The notes under the pieces were generated by a model. The model made no database searches. It saw only the letters and a list, made by a program, of their open reading frames with translations, and was not told where the DNA came from. Shown one piece after another: positions 42,201 to 50,607 of a stretch of 64,000 bases of DNA. Position 1 is the first letter of the stretch. The number at the start of each line of letters is the position of its first letter. The position numbers were made by a program, and so were the translations under genes. The DNA comes from Acanthaster planci (taxonomy: Eukaryota > Echinodermata > Asteroidea > Valvatida > Acanthasteridae). The DNA is taken from NCBI RefSeq assembly GCF_001949145.1, contig NW_019091494.1, forward strand, positions 725,006 to 789,005. Reading direction: 5' to 3'.

Positions 42201-44856
42201 TTCACAGGATTTAAAATATTCCTCACAGTCCCGCCAAATGCGATTTGCACAGTAGGACAGTGCACTCCAGACATGACCTTGGAACAAAGTGATGCATTAC
42301 TCTTGTCTGCAGTGTTAATCATCATTACATGTAGGTTCAGCACAAGCAGTGTGTGTACAATCCACACATTTTGCATGCCATGTACACAAGTAAAGTCGGA
42401 AGTGAAGAGATAATAAACAGATCCAGGATTTGCCATGAACTGCCTGGTGCACTGTGGGCAATGACCTCAATGAAAAAGCCTCTTTATTAGTACTGGTAAA
42501 AAGGAGTTGGTTTTTCAGTTTCGCATCTTCCTACTAGTCTAAATTATGAGATGATCTGATTCTAATAATATTCCCTATGCTTGAGGGGATGGGGGTTTTT
42601 GATGTTGATCAGGGTTGATATATTTTTCTTTTTTCATGTGCTTTCTTGGGGAGGAGACTGGTGCATAATTCCCAAATTGAGACTGAAAAAGTTGGTGCTT
42701 TCATATTCTTGGTGTTCCCTTGCCCGAGAAACGCATTAGAATGGATTCTTGTGGCCTTAATAATTTAGCTGTCCAATCATGGAGTTCACTGAACTTTTAG
42801 TCTGTAGGCCTACATGTACATACATGTACATCATGTACACATTAGCATTTAGTACAACTTACAAGAACACCTATGAAATGTACAAAACATTGTGGGATTG
42901 CCATTTTGTGTTGCATGAAGAATTACACGTACCTACCATCAATTAGCAAACTATCCAAATGGAACACCAAACCAGATGATTTCAAGACGTGCATGTACAT
43001 GTGTACATGTACCTTGTATCAGGGAGATCTTCATTTTTGTTTTTTTAATAAATACCATCTTGACATTTTTTTTCTTGAATACAACATCCAGATGAATTAA
43101 CTCCTAGATTAAACTGCAAAATTGGCTTCCAAGTTAAATTCACAAACACAGAGGGGTTTTCTACAGAACATTTGCAACTGTGTGAAAACAACTGACATGA
43201 AATGGTGACACCCAATGTTTTGTTTAATGTGTGTTAGATTACTATTTCATTGTGTGGTAACAATGTATGGCATACACGTACAATACATGCAATAGGCAGT
43301 GTAAACACGTAGCCTACACATAAAAAGATGTATTTCATTGGACTCTCTTCACTCTTGAGAGAATGGGAATGTCTGCCCAAACTACGGTGTTCTTCTCAAC
43401 TCCTGGCCTAGTGGAACCACCACCAAGACCAAGCTGCATATTACATCTTGTTTAAAATTATGTTCGTATAAATTTGTTCGTAACAGTGTTTCCTTAGTGA
43501 ATGACTTGGTGTTTTCCCTCCTATATTGAACTTTTCTGGACATGATCCTGCTTTCTGATGGCAAATAAGTCACTCTTGGAATAATTACTGGCGTCACTCT
43601 TCCCAGACTTGACAGCAGGTTATGAAGCTAGGAACATTATGACTGTTAGGGTCACATGCAGACGTCAGGGAGCAATTGAAGGTTTCTGCCAACAAGATTT
43701 CCCAATGAAATTGTCTGCAGGCCACATAGTTTTGTTTATTTCCTTTCTACTAAGTACAATTTTACACAAATTTTTTAGCCCAAGAAAGTTTTAGTTGCAA
43801 AGCCTCCATGATGTTTTCCTACCACCATGATGCTATGTGCTGAATATGTAGCATACACTGGGCCAAAATGCTGGGTGCAATCAACTGATTTGTGCGATCC
43901 CTACATTCAGAACTGTAAGGTTTATACAAACCTTACAGATAGCCTTACAAGTTACAGTTCTGGAAGTACCTATCCCTAGATCTTAGTGCATGATTTGTCG
44001 AAAATTTCACCATCAGCCTTTTCTTTCTATTTCTTGATTGTGAAGATCATTTCAAAAATGGGCAGTAAACTTGGAGATTTCAATTATACAAAATCGACCT
44101 ATCACACAAAGAATTTGGGCAATTGTGTTGACATGGTAGATCGACCAATTGCATACAACATAACGGAGGCCTCTGTACACGTCTAGGTCTGTCATGTCTG
44201 TAACTAAGAAAAAAACCCAACTCATGACACAGAAAAAATTCCTGTATTTTCTCATTGATTCACACAAAACTTACAATGCGAAAAAGTACGGAAGAGTTCC
44301 ATATACCGACGCCAGTAATTATTCCTTACAGTGACCTATTACTTATTAGTCGTGAGAAGGCAAAAACATGTCAAGAAAAGTTCAATTTAGGAGGGAAAAA
44401 AACCAAGTCGCTCTATTAGAAAACACTGAAAATGTTTCAGACCAGTCCCGTAGGGTTTGTGCACAGGGTGTCACGTGGCGTCCGTACATGGAAGTTTGGA
44501 ACTCTTTCCAAAAATCCGGTTAGTCCAGATACAACTTTGTTCAGTTCGCCTATCTAGAAAAGTAGAAGCCTACATCATGAGCTGACAAAGGTGGCTAAAC
44601 GGTACCGTAAGCGCACAACCATACAGATATCCTAGGCCTACTTCTTATTAGTGTAAGCTTAGTAACGGTGCCACACAAGTACGGCACACGTGAATGACAA
44701 TACTCTTGTGAGCAGCATGACTTTGACCATGCTCTGACATCGACAGTCGACGTTACAAACACCCCCAAAAAAGCTGAAATGCTCACCGATATTTATGCGC
44801 AAGCTCTCCAGAATACGAACTTTTGATATATCCCCTTCGTCCAGCTCCTCCTCCAT
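194..44856 (-). CDS. RASA2/RASA3-type Ras GTPase-activating protein, 5' part (5 exons, 3' end outside window)
   Basis: GAP1-family proteins switch off Ras at the plasma membrane; they carry two N-terminal C2 domains, a RasGAP domain and a PH-Btk domain. Joined exons 44856-44787, 18980-18881, 7290-7089, 4211-4135 and 262-194 give 518 coding bases, 172 codons plus two bases, with every phase agreeing. Residues 13-124 form C2A: VRILESL, GEAKNL, LDQEEVYRT, CPFW, LSFFIHEKD, GKVAL, WFPLQ and DSEV all align with RASA2/RASA3. Residues 125-150 are the linker into C2B, which starts with NQCDPYATVTF (162-172). The GAP and PH domains must lie left of base 1. An in-frame TAG nine bases before the ATG fixes the start. 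The C2A loop after GEAKNL is about six residues shorter than in vertebrate RASA2/3. RASA2, RASA3 and RASA4 cannot be separated without the C-terminus. The exon joins are inferred from splice signals and homology. Confidence 0.88.
1306..1418 (-). other. Small open frame with a SESWE peptide, nature unknown
   Basis: On the minus strand an ATG at 1411-1409 opens a short frame beginning MADIEAEDVSESWETELDG and ending TGA after about 36 codons. The acidic ESWE start vaguely resembles the N-terminus of SZRD1 (MEDEEVAESWE), but nothing else supports that. It sits inside Ras-GAP intron 4 on the same strand. It could be a pseudogene fragment, an alternative first exon or chance. Confidence 0.2.
3058..3200. 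repeat. Degenerate dispersed repeat (GTAATTTTCAGAATATAAG type)
   Basis: The segment has repeated GGCTTATATG/GGCTTATGC units after ACCGTAATTTTCAGAATATAAG. It resembles the end of a common animal hAT-type repeat with CCGTATTTTC...AGTATAAGTCG units. The identification is by motif only and the copy is degraded. Confidence 0.3.
4135..4211 (-). CDS. Ras-GAP exon 4 (C2A-C2B linker)
   Basis: The acceptor TTAACTTTAG is followed by 77 bases encoding GQVHVEVRTNEGLGGDGTSV and then SKLTV (residues 125-149). The donor is AG|GTGAGT. It corresponds to GKVHLELRL...VCHKLATRIVEC in RASA3. The exon starts in phase 0, as exon 3 ends, and leaves two bases (AG) for an arginine codon that exon 5 completes. Confidence 0.82.
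4212..7088 (-). other. Ras-GAP intron 3
   Basis: AT-rich intron with many TACATG/TACATGTA runs, the longest at about 5141-5220. I see no further exon, and exons 3 and 4 join in frame without one. Confidence 0.6.
7089..7290 (-). CDS. Ras-GAP exon 3 (C2A, second half)
   Basis: This is the longest coding exon of the gene in the window (202 bases, residues 57-124). The acceptor is TTGTTGGACAG and the donor TAT|GTAAGT. Motifs in order are PFWAEETTFDVPREFRQLSF, FIHEKDW, VVGKVALRRDDL, RYHGKDHWFPLQ and VDTDSEVY. They follow RASA3 C2A almost position by position (PFFGEDF, SFRHLSFYIFDRD, IIGKVAIQKEDLQKYH, WFQLQHVDADSEVQ). The GC-rich codons contrast with the AT-rich introns. Confidence 0.93.
8073..8408. 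mobile_element. Fold-back MITE, copy 1
   Basis: The left end CTTTTGCGAGTTCAATTTGA mirrors the right end TCAAATTTCACTCACAAAAG. An inner inverted pair (ACTATACCTAGCTTTTC and AAAGCTCCGAATAACTATAGGT) surrounds a unique core. A relative lies at 47625-47970, including the core (CATAGCGACCACCATCTCT). It encodes no protein. The target duplication is unclear. Confidence 0.75.
9922..10473. mobile_element. Large palindromic MITE with 10-bp target duplication
   Basis: Identical CAGGTGCATA flanks lie at 9912-9921 and 10474-10483. The terminal inverted repeats are about 75-90 bp and made of CATCAACAC/GTGTTGATG motifs. A second, inner inverted pair (GGACCATAC at about 10177 against GTATGGTCC at about 10227) makes the element largely self-complementary. 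It has no coding capacity. A target duplication of about 10 bp with long TIRs fits a Mutator-like (MULE) non-autonomous element, but a fold-back element of another superfamily is possible. Confidence 0.8.
18881..18980 (-). CDS. Ras-GAP exon 2 (C2A, first half)
   Basis: The acceptor CTAATTTCAG precedes 100 bases that encode GEAKNLTSAKDCCC and LDQEEVYRTGVKEKTQ, residues 24-56. LDQEEVYRT is nearly invariant in RASA2/RASA3. The vertebrate loop between KNL and DCxC (about PSYPGPSKMR) is reduced to TSAK. Three successive cysteines (35-37) replace the usual C-x-C. The donor is TG|GTGGGT, and the split codon TG+T gives Cys57, matching the family's CPF/SPF motif. Confidence 0.87.
21325..21500 (+). repeat. 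G/C-tract dispersed repeat, fullest copy
   Basis: The copy runs from GCGGCAGAAC through several G7-G9 and C6-C7 tracts to CTTCCGCCACCAGTG. It contains TCATTAATAGGTCGATCCACC and GGACCTGCAAAAAGTG. Its ends are weakly inverted (GGCGGCAG against the complement of TTCCGCCACC). Related fragments occur at about 25676, 26729, 27424, 28362 and 36995. Confidence 0.7.
24233..24278. repeat. Dense TACATG cluster
   Basis: Two runs of TACATG repeats, the second with four consecutive units, are separated by AGCC. Each run can fold on itself because the unit array is self-complementary. Confidence 0.85.
25676..25810 (-). repeat. G/C-tract dispersed repeat, reverse copy
   Basis: Read on the minus strand it follows the 21.3-kb copy: GAATGATTTTCAATG, a G9 tract, GGCATCAGCCATTAATAGATC and GGACCTGCCAAAAGTGG. 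Confidence 0.65.
26729..26830 (+). repeat. G/C-tract dispersed repeat, partial copy
   Basis: It starts GGCAGCAGAACGATTTTCGA, continues AAGTGGGGGGAGGG and GACCATCAGGCATGAGCCATT, then diverges. It matches the left half of the 21.3-kb copy. Confidence 0.55.
27424..27488 (+). repeat. G/C-tract dispersed repeat, right-end fragment
   Basis: AGTGGGGGCCATTACCCCC runs into CCCCCACTTCCGCCACCAGTG, the right terminus of the 21.3-kb copy. Confidence 0.6.
27780..28140. repeat. Old dispersed repeat, copy 1
   Basis: It contains GGCTAGACCCTGTGTTGCTC, GCTCGGCTATGCAAATTCA and several GAGGATTTTG(G)AGG motifs. A diverged relative lies at 34480-34800. It shows no clear ends. Confidence 0.4.
28362..28663 (-). repeat. 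G/C-tract dispersed repeat, reverse copy interrupted by unrelated DNA
   Basis: The terminus (CACTGGTGGCAAAAGGGGGA, 28367 on) and TTGCAGGTCCTGTAAA come first. After about 120 bp of other sequence the family resumes with GGGGTGGGGTTTAACAGATT, GATGTCTGATGATCTCATGA and CTTTGAAAATCTTTCCACTG. Confidence 0.55.
29560..29645. repeat. Dense TACATG cluster
   Basis: About twelve TACATG/CATGTA units occur in 85 bp, with short interruptions. Similar clusters lie at 5141-5220, 15656-15682, 24233-24278 and 41800-41830. The palindromic octamer TACATGTA is the core. Confidence 0.85.
31143..31601. mobile_element. hAT-type non-autonomous element
   Basis: The ends TAGAGCTGTGC and the complement of CAGCTCTA are inverted, and AATATTCGA-rich subterminal repeats follow on both sides. 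Eight-base flanks GGTGGGAC (31135-31142) and GCTGGGAC (31602-31609) differ at one position. An 8-bp duplication with TAGAGCTG ends is characteristic of hAT elements. The interior is AT-rich and shows no transposase. Confidence 0.75.
32150..32606. repeat. Palindromic tRNA-derived SINE cluster
   Basis: The centre (32343-32415) resembles a tRNA. It has an A-box-like TGGTCGAGTGG (32348-32358) and a B-box-like GGCTTGAGTCC (32393-32403), about 34 bp apart. Inverted arms at 32150-32247 and 32439-32537 share TTTGCCCTGCCCTGTATTTT-type sequence. Direct copies at 32267-32343 and 32521-32606 share AATCCATCCTTG and CGAACCAGCCAGCCG. I infer several SINE copies inserted into or rearranged around each other. 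Confidence 0.65.
32901..32965. repeat. 65-bp hairpin repeat, copy 1
   Basis: CTTACGCCCTTTTGCCGGGA pairs with TCCCGACAAAAGGGCATAAG around a loop of about 23 bases. An inverted copy lies at 33130-33195. Confidence 0.7.
33130..33195. repeat. 66-bp hairpin repeat, copy 2 (inverted)
   Basis: CTTACGTCCTTTTGCCAGGA pairs with TCCTGGCAAAAGAGCTTAAG. The loop is the reverse complement of that in copy 1, so the two copies are inverted. Confidence 0.7.
34480..34800. repeat. Old dispersed repeat, copy 2
   Basis: GGGTCAGACACTGTGTTGTT, GCTCAGCCATGCACAAATTCA and GAGGATTTTACAGG parallel the 27.8-kb copy. The copies look about 70 percent alike over the shared parts. Confidence 0.4.
36995..37145 (-). repeat. 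G/C-tract dispersed repeat next to the assembly gap
   Basis: CAAGGGGGGAGGGG, TTTTGGCAGGTTCTTTATTG, GATGTCTGATGGTC and CTTTGAAAATCATTCCACC follow the reverse copies at 25.7 and 28.4 kb. Confidence 0.55.
37399..37752. other. Assembly gap (354 N)
   Basis: A run of N inside Ras-GAP intron 1. The right flank starts with GAACTGGGGGGGGG, a G homopolymer like those of the dispersed family. Open frames crossing the gap are artefacts. Confidence 0.99.
39175..39724. mobile_element. DNA element with 13-bp perfect TIRs
   Basis: The termini CAGACCTGCCAAC and GTTGGCAGGTCTG are perfect inverted repeats. ATAATT occurs immediately outside both ends (39169-39174 and 39725-39730) and is the likely target duplication. 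CAG ends suggest a hAT relative, although a 6-bp duplication is shorter than usual. Subterminal GTGTATT and AAAATACG motifs repeat inside. No transposase is visible. Confidence 0.7.
43908..43962. repeat. Nested palindrome
   Basis: CTGTAAGGTTT-ATAC-AAACCTTACAG (43913-43938) is a perfect 11-bp hairpin. CAGAACTGTAA (43908-43918) also pairs with TTACAGTTCTG at 43952-43962, so two alternative stems share sequence. Confidence 0.7.
44787..44856 (-). CDS. Ras-GAP exon 1 (start codon)
   Basis: Seventy coding bases give 23 residues plus one base. ATG (44856-44854) has G at -3 and +4, and an in-frame TAG sits at 44865-44863, so translation cannot start upstream unless a 5' exon is spliced in. The peptide has an acidic head (EEELDEGD) and then VRILESLRINI, the first C2 strand as in RASA2. 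The donor is G|GTGAGC. The exon ends after the first base of a glycine codon, which exon 2 completes with GT. Confidence 0.82.
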
Positions 44857-45250
44857 TCCAGACTAATCGGTTTATCGTCAAAAACTCCGGCAGAAATCGC
44901 TGCTTTTGACAGGAAATACAGAGCAACCTGCAACAATTTTACACACCGTTGCCGTGCAGTGTTCGTTAACTGTGGATGCGCAACATATCGTATGCGTTGC
45001 GCATCACAATGGGTTAGTGTGTGCACGCCTGGAGTATGAAGTCCTGGAAGTCAACATAGTGCTTTATAGGGGTGGGCACTTTCTTGACGTAAACGACACT
45101 TGCAGGATGGTATATGTTACTATTTTGGAGCCCGTTAAGAAATTATTTCAGCGAAGAGAATTGCCACATGATTTTTTGTAATGTTTAATTCTCAATTCAA
45201 TGTACAGTTACCGTAACTATGCCAAAGAAAAAAAGGTAGTTTGGATTTAC
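44857..45250 (-). promoter_or_regulatory. Presumed promoter/5' UTR region of the Ras-GAP gene
   Basis: This stretch lies directly upstream of the exon 1 ATG and has several CG dinucleotides in an otherwise AT-rich setting. I see no TATA box and no confident upstream exon. An open frame of about 90 codons on the plus strand (44906-45181) diverges from the gene, but I recognise no domain in it. The promoter role is inferred from position only. Confidence 0.35.
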
Positions 45251-47624
45251 ATTTCCCCCTGCCTTTCGTGATATTTGAAACTACCTTTTACTAATCGACT
45301 ATTCCAAAACAGGTGTTAAGTGATTGGAGGAAACTTATGGCACAATACAGGATGCACCGACTTCCGGGGTCGGAAACAATTCACTTACCTCACAAAACTC
45401 TGCGTATGTAGTACAGAACGAGTATTCACTTGGAATCATGGGGTCTTGGGGAGGGGTAAAATGGATTAATTTTAAAAAAGGTACCGAAACATGACAAGTT
45501 GCACAGAGTGGATAGTCCTCTACCCTTAAAAATTCTGTTTCTATGACACCATGGAGCTATTAGCTCCATATGATGACACTAAAGCAGCAGCAGCACTCAC
45601 CTTAGAAGGCGTGGCGCCTTATTGTCTAGGCTTGGAAGATTTTAGCTAACGGTACGGTTTAGTCAGGCGATAGCAACAGTTCAACTTTTTTTGTCCAGGT
45701 GAAAAATGTGAGAACCGAAGTTATGCTGCTTGACAATATGCGATGCAGAACAAGGATTGGTTTAGCGGGACTGTTAATTCAGTCGTATAAGCAAACATCA
45801 GCTGGGAACCCGAGTACACAGTAATTTTTTTTTTGGCTGGTAACTTATTGTGCTATTCAGAGGCTTTCACTAAACAGACTTTGTATGTATAGAAACTGAT
45901 CTGCTTTTGCAATACCAGACTGTTGATGTTACAGCACGCTCACAGACAGTTTACTTCAATCACAGAAGAAATACAGCCTGATAATATTCATGGCATATCA
46001 GATATTCTTCCCAGGGCCTCCTCGATCCACTCAACAACGGCCGCTAGCGGGTCCAGGATTCTGTGTGGTGTCGTCGGCTGATTGGGCAATATGACACAGC
46101 CGATCGGGAGTAATCGTTACTTTTTTGTCGTCCTACGCATGACGATGAGGGTGGAAATTACACTGGAAAGCTGAGAGATCACTCCCGCCAAGAGAGGTCA
46201 GGGGAGTGTTGAGTTTCTCAGGCTCGTTGGCATTCATTGGGGCTTTACACGGGATAGAAGTAATGGGAGTTGAGTGACGGGGGTTATAAGGGAAAGAGAG
46301 GGTGAAAATCCACGGCTATGCTGAAGTTCAACCATGGTTCAACGCCTCACAAGCACACAGGAGACGTGGGGGCCAGGGCAAGGGGGTGCGTCCCATACTG
46401 AGAAAATGGGGGGGGGGTAAAGAGAAAAAGAAAGAGGGAAAGGGGAAAAAATCAGCACTTTGCTCGAAAATACCTGTGATCCTTTCACCGTTGATTGTCA
46501 GTTCACTGCTGATGGGTACTTTGCCTCCCCCTCACATTAGCCGGAAGACCTTGATTCTTTTTGGAGGGAGAGCTGGTTCTGGTGCTAGTGCTGCTGCTGT
46601 TGGAATCTCCGACAAAATCAACCAGTCTCGAAGTTTCTGTTTGCTTCCATACATTGAAATGCAGTTGCAGAATAGACGCGGTTCTAGCACCAGGGTTTTT
46701 TTTGGGGGGGGGTCTAGACCTTTTGTACATGACATCAGCTTTTAACTTTTGCTACTGCGCTGTGCTACACAAAAAATTGGAACCCCCAGTCCCCTGTAGA
46801 ACCGCGCCCGTTGCAAAACACATCTTGGGCATGTAATGTTATTCCTGTTCTGTGACATCTCAGAGGCAGTGGGGCAAGAGGGGGATTGTTGCAAGTCTGA
46901 CCCTCTGGACTGCGCCACTGTTCCTGTCATTTTCATCGTCGAATATGCCAAAGCATTTATCCACAACAAAACCACACAATGGAACTAGTCAATTTCATGT
47001 CACTGCCACTCGAACAAAATGCTTGAAACAATCTCAAGGCTAAACCGAACTATAAAAGTCGTGCAAATATAAATATACTTTTTTAAAAGTCAATATTATG
47101 AGATGTTTAGCTGGCAGAGACTTTTCCTTCCTCCTTATCCTCTCCTAAGTTAATGACAGGCACTTGTGAAATTTCTCAGGTACTTATTTTGTGTTTCCAC
47201 TACTTGAGCACTCCCGCGGTTATTTCATTTCACTAAAATAATTACACCGACCATGAACTACCTACTGCAAGTATTCTCCCATAATTATGCAGTTCCTACG
47301 TACCGGTAGCGTTGCCATGCCAATCGTTAATTTGCTGTGATGCGTGACAAATAGCGGTGCCTTTTCATTTTTCAACTGGCTGACGTCGAATGAAATGATT
47401 ATATTGGCGACTGCACATGTATAAAGGTTTTGAGTCTCTTGATATGCGGTGAACTACGTGTTGCAATGCATAGCAACCTAGTCAGATGGGGCAAAAAGGC
47501 CAAGTATATAAACACCAGTTCATGCGGTGGCAATTAGACCGACATGACTGCACTGACATCATATGTATTTTTCTCTGTCTGAGGAAGGTTTTGCGGTTTT
47601 CAAGTGTATAAACTGCCAACAAGC

Positions 47625-47970
47625 CTTTTGCGAGTTAACTTTCACCCAAATCTGGTACACTCGGTTCTTTAAATTCACGTGAACATAACTTGAATCCTCC
47701 TTACTAAAACCACTTTTGCTATACCTCGTGATTCGGGGCAAGCTTTTGCTTAGTTACATAAGAGACGCCTTGCAACAAGCACACTGTTCTCAATGGAAAA
47801 GAAGGGCACAAAGGAACAAGTCCATTCAAGAGATGGTGGTCGCTATGCGAAAGCTTGCTCCGAATCACGAGGTATGGCAACAGTGTTTTAGTCTGGGAAT
47901 TCACATCGTCATGTTTACATGCAGTCAGATAACTCAGTGCACCAGATTTTATTCAAATTTAACACGCAAG
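47625..47970. mobile_element. Fold-back MITE, copy 2
   Basis: This is the same family as 8073-8408. Here the inner inverted repeats are better kept: TATACCTCGTGATTCGGGGC on the left and the complement of GAATCACGAGGTATGG on the right, about 30 bp each with two or three mismatches. The outer ends again show CTTTTGCGAGT and an ACACGCAAG-type end. It is non-coding. Confidence 0.75.
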
Positions 47971-49328
47971 TGGCTTATTTCGGCATCTTGGAATGTAGCA
48001 GCTTTTATAGGTTTCTTCCTAACTTACGTTGAACGATGGCAATGCAGCCTGCCCATTAGAACTATAGTGACAATACCCAACACTGGTCAAAATTGTAAAC
48101 GTGCTGTATTTTTAAAAAATGCTTTCAAGAAAACAAAACAAAACAGCTGCCAAAGGTTGGTAGAATTTCGCATCAAATACAACAGCAGGTGAGGTATATA
48201 ATTTGAAACAAATGCTCCGGCAAATATTTCCATCGTTAGCATAAACATGGCAAGTGCGTGGCTTTGCAGATAATCAGGGAAATGTTTCAGTTTCAATCCT
48301 CTCCCAAAATATGTATAACAGCGAAGTCTGAAGCTGTCAGGGCATGCACAGATCTTGTCAGTTTGCGGGTTGGCTTGGGCTTGTATAGACACATTTCTCG
48401 AAACGTCGTTAAAAATACATACATGATCGGCCAAAAAATTGCCGTTTGACATCGATTTTCTGGCAGCTGAAAAACTACGTCTGGCAAAATATCGAATTGT
48501 ATGTGCAACGTCTGCAGTTTCAGCTTGAGTCGGCGCCACGACCGCCGGGCTGTGTAAGAGAATGGAGAAAAAAGAAAGAAAATAGAAAGAAAAAAAGAGT
48601 TCAATAAAATAATTGGAGCGCGAACTTTCGACGACATGCAGATGCAGTTAATTATTTGCATAGATTCATGTGCAGGGGTCATGCATGCAGAACCAAGGTA
48701 ATTGAACGATTCTGTGGAAAACTTGGGCGGAATTTGTCGATCCATGGAAGAAGGGATAGTCTACTCTGTTCCGTCCGTCATGGTGGTACTATGGAGAGCC
48801 TCATTGGAAGGCTCCCCTTGTGACTTGGAAGTGTGACTCACCGTTACCACTTATTCTCCTTCAGGCCTATGTATCGCAGTAGTTTTCCAGAATACTCCCC
48901 AAATTGCTAAGTGTGCCTCAAAAGTTAGATTATCAATCTTCGAAAAGCATAAAATATTTTTTACAGTGTCCGCCAGATGTACATTCAATTTCTGAAAGTT
49001 ACTGGTACGTGATGTTTGTAAACACAGGGTGGCCTCTTCATAACCAACGGGAATGTGACATCTTTGGGAACAGTCATCGGTTTCAAATCGTCATTCGCGA
49101 TCGTTTGGTTCTTATTCCTTAACAGTTCGGTGGAACGCTACGTGATATGATATGACAACACGAAATTGAAAAGAACTGTGGTGCTTCCGAGAAAAATCAT
49201 TGCCTAGGCCTACTCTCTCTGATACACTCCCAAAGCCTTTGCGGTACGGTCGATTAGACGAGGTCACATTTTCCCACCCAAGAATTAGCGGTCCCACGGG
49301 CTACAGTGGGACACGCGCCCGCTATTTA

Positions 49329-49463
49329 GCGAAGGAAGGCGGCAGGCGCTAGCGGCAAAATTGCGGACGGCGTCTTCGATTCGTCCCCATCCTCTGTCTT
49401 GGATGCCTGGAGTTCAGCTGGAATGTCACGTACTGGATCGGTTTGATTGAATAGTGCACCTAA
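49329..49463 (-). CDS. Possible 3'-terminal exon of an unknown gene
   Basis: After an acceptor-like TTTTGCATCTGTTAG the minus strand encodes ALFNQTDPVRDIPAELQASK, then TEDGDESKTPSAILPLAPA and AFLR before TAA. The composition (acidic, lysine- and proline-containing) looks coding. I found no partner exon upstream, and I do not recognise the family. It may be spurious. Confidence 0.25.
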
Positions 49464-50429
49464 CAGATGCAAAACGAGACGAAATTTGTGCAAACAATAT
49501 ATAACATATGAACTTCTCCCCCCCCCTAATTTTTGTTTGAGAATGAAGATTTGGAATGCCATGCTTCTAGATTGGTGGTACACCTTGACATCTCAAACTT
49601 CATTGACAGCATACCATGTGTTCAAAAATGTTTCCAAAATGATTTCATTATTATTACCATTGAGACACATTTTCGAAAAGCCTTTCTCAAAATGCTTTCG
49701 TTGTGCCAAGGTCCCTTTTCGAAGAAAATAGGCCTATCTCTCCCAATTGAAAATTATTTCCCGAATAAAAAAAGTCATGCCAAAATCAAATAGAAATCAG
49801 TTTAAATGCCCAAGTTAAAACCACTTTATATCGGGTCACAAATGATATTGATTCAGATAACATTTAGACGGAACTATGCATTTCACTCCCTGCCGATCGA
49901 AATGCCCAATTTTTTCGAGGAATTCTACGATGAGATAGCTGTACAAATGCTTTTATTTAACATGTTAGTACTGAAACTAAACTCCATGCAGGAGTGAGTG
50001 AGCTACACATCTCCTGGGAAACGCAAATGGCTTCCAGGGACATCGATCTGTAGAGCTATAGAAGGGTCTCAATTTCTAGCAAAGTGTGCTTCAACGGTTA
50101 CAACGGATCTTTATTGCTGGAGCTGTAATACACGAATGCAGATTATATGCACGTTGGAAATATGAAACCCAGCCTGAGATAAATTATTGAAGCATCCAAT
50201 GAAATGGTCAAGAGATCACATACTAGAATTTTTGCAAAGTCGCGCGCGACTTGTTCCGACGGCTTAACTAATTTTAAAAGTTCACTCCGTGCACTGAACG
50301 ACTGAACCAGCCAAGTGCTTTCTCGCTCTGGCCCCGTAACTGCAACTTGCGCCCTCTGCTGATCACCATGCACTAATGTATCGGATCCGAAAAAATGTAT
50401 AGAGACGGGGTTATAGTTTTGATGATTAA

Positions 50430-50607
50430 TACGGGCGATTCACAAAAGTGCGCCTCTGAGTGTTTGCAACGCGTCGGCCAACCACAATACACAAAATCTG
50501 TCGAGTTAATTCGCGTTTGAAAAGGGTTGACAGATTTCAAGGCTTGTGATTGGCCAACGCGTTGCAAACTCTTGCAATTGGACGCGCACCATTGTGAATC
50601 GCCCGTA
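50430..50607. mobile_element. Short Tc1/mariner-like MITE
   Basis: TACGGGCGATTCACAA on the left is exactly inverted as TTGTGAATCGCCCGTA on the right, and the TA at each tip fits a TA target duplication. Similarity continues inward (TTTGCAACGCGT and GGCCAA with complements), so almost all 178 bp fold into one hairpin. It is CpG-rich relative to its surroundings. Confidence 0.75.

Larger units (their letters stand above)
18981..44786 (-). other. Ras-GAP intron 1 (25.8 kb)
   Basis: The first intron is by far the longest. It contains six fragments of a G/C-tract repeat family, a tRNA-derived SINE cluster, hAT-type MITEs, hairpin repeats and the assembly gap. I found no nested gene. Repeat-poor stretches near 35.0-35.35 kb are candidate regulatory DNA. 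Confidence 0.6.

Noticed and set aside
45950-46110. Minus-strand peptide VILPNQPTTPHRILDPLAAV as an exon
   Set aside because: The other two frames are equally open, no acceptor or partner exon fits, and I know no family with this sequence.
46302-46745. 147-codon plus-strand frame
   Set aside because: It is driven by G- and A-rich simple tracts, and the peptide is low-complexity KEKKKEGKGK-like sequence.
48087-48745. Two 150-codon minus-strand frames overlapping each other
   Set aside because: They overlap in different frames, carry no recognisable domain, and partly fall in MITE-flanking DNA.
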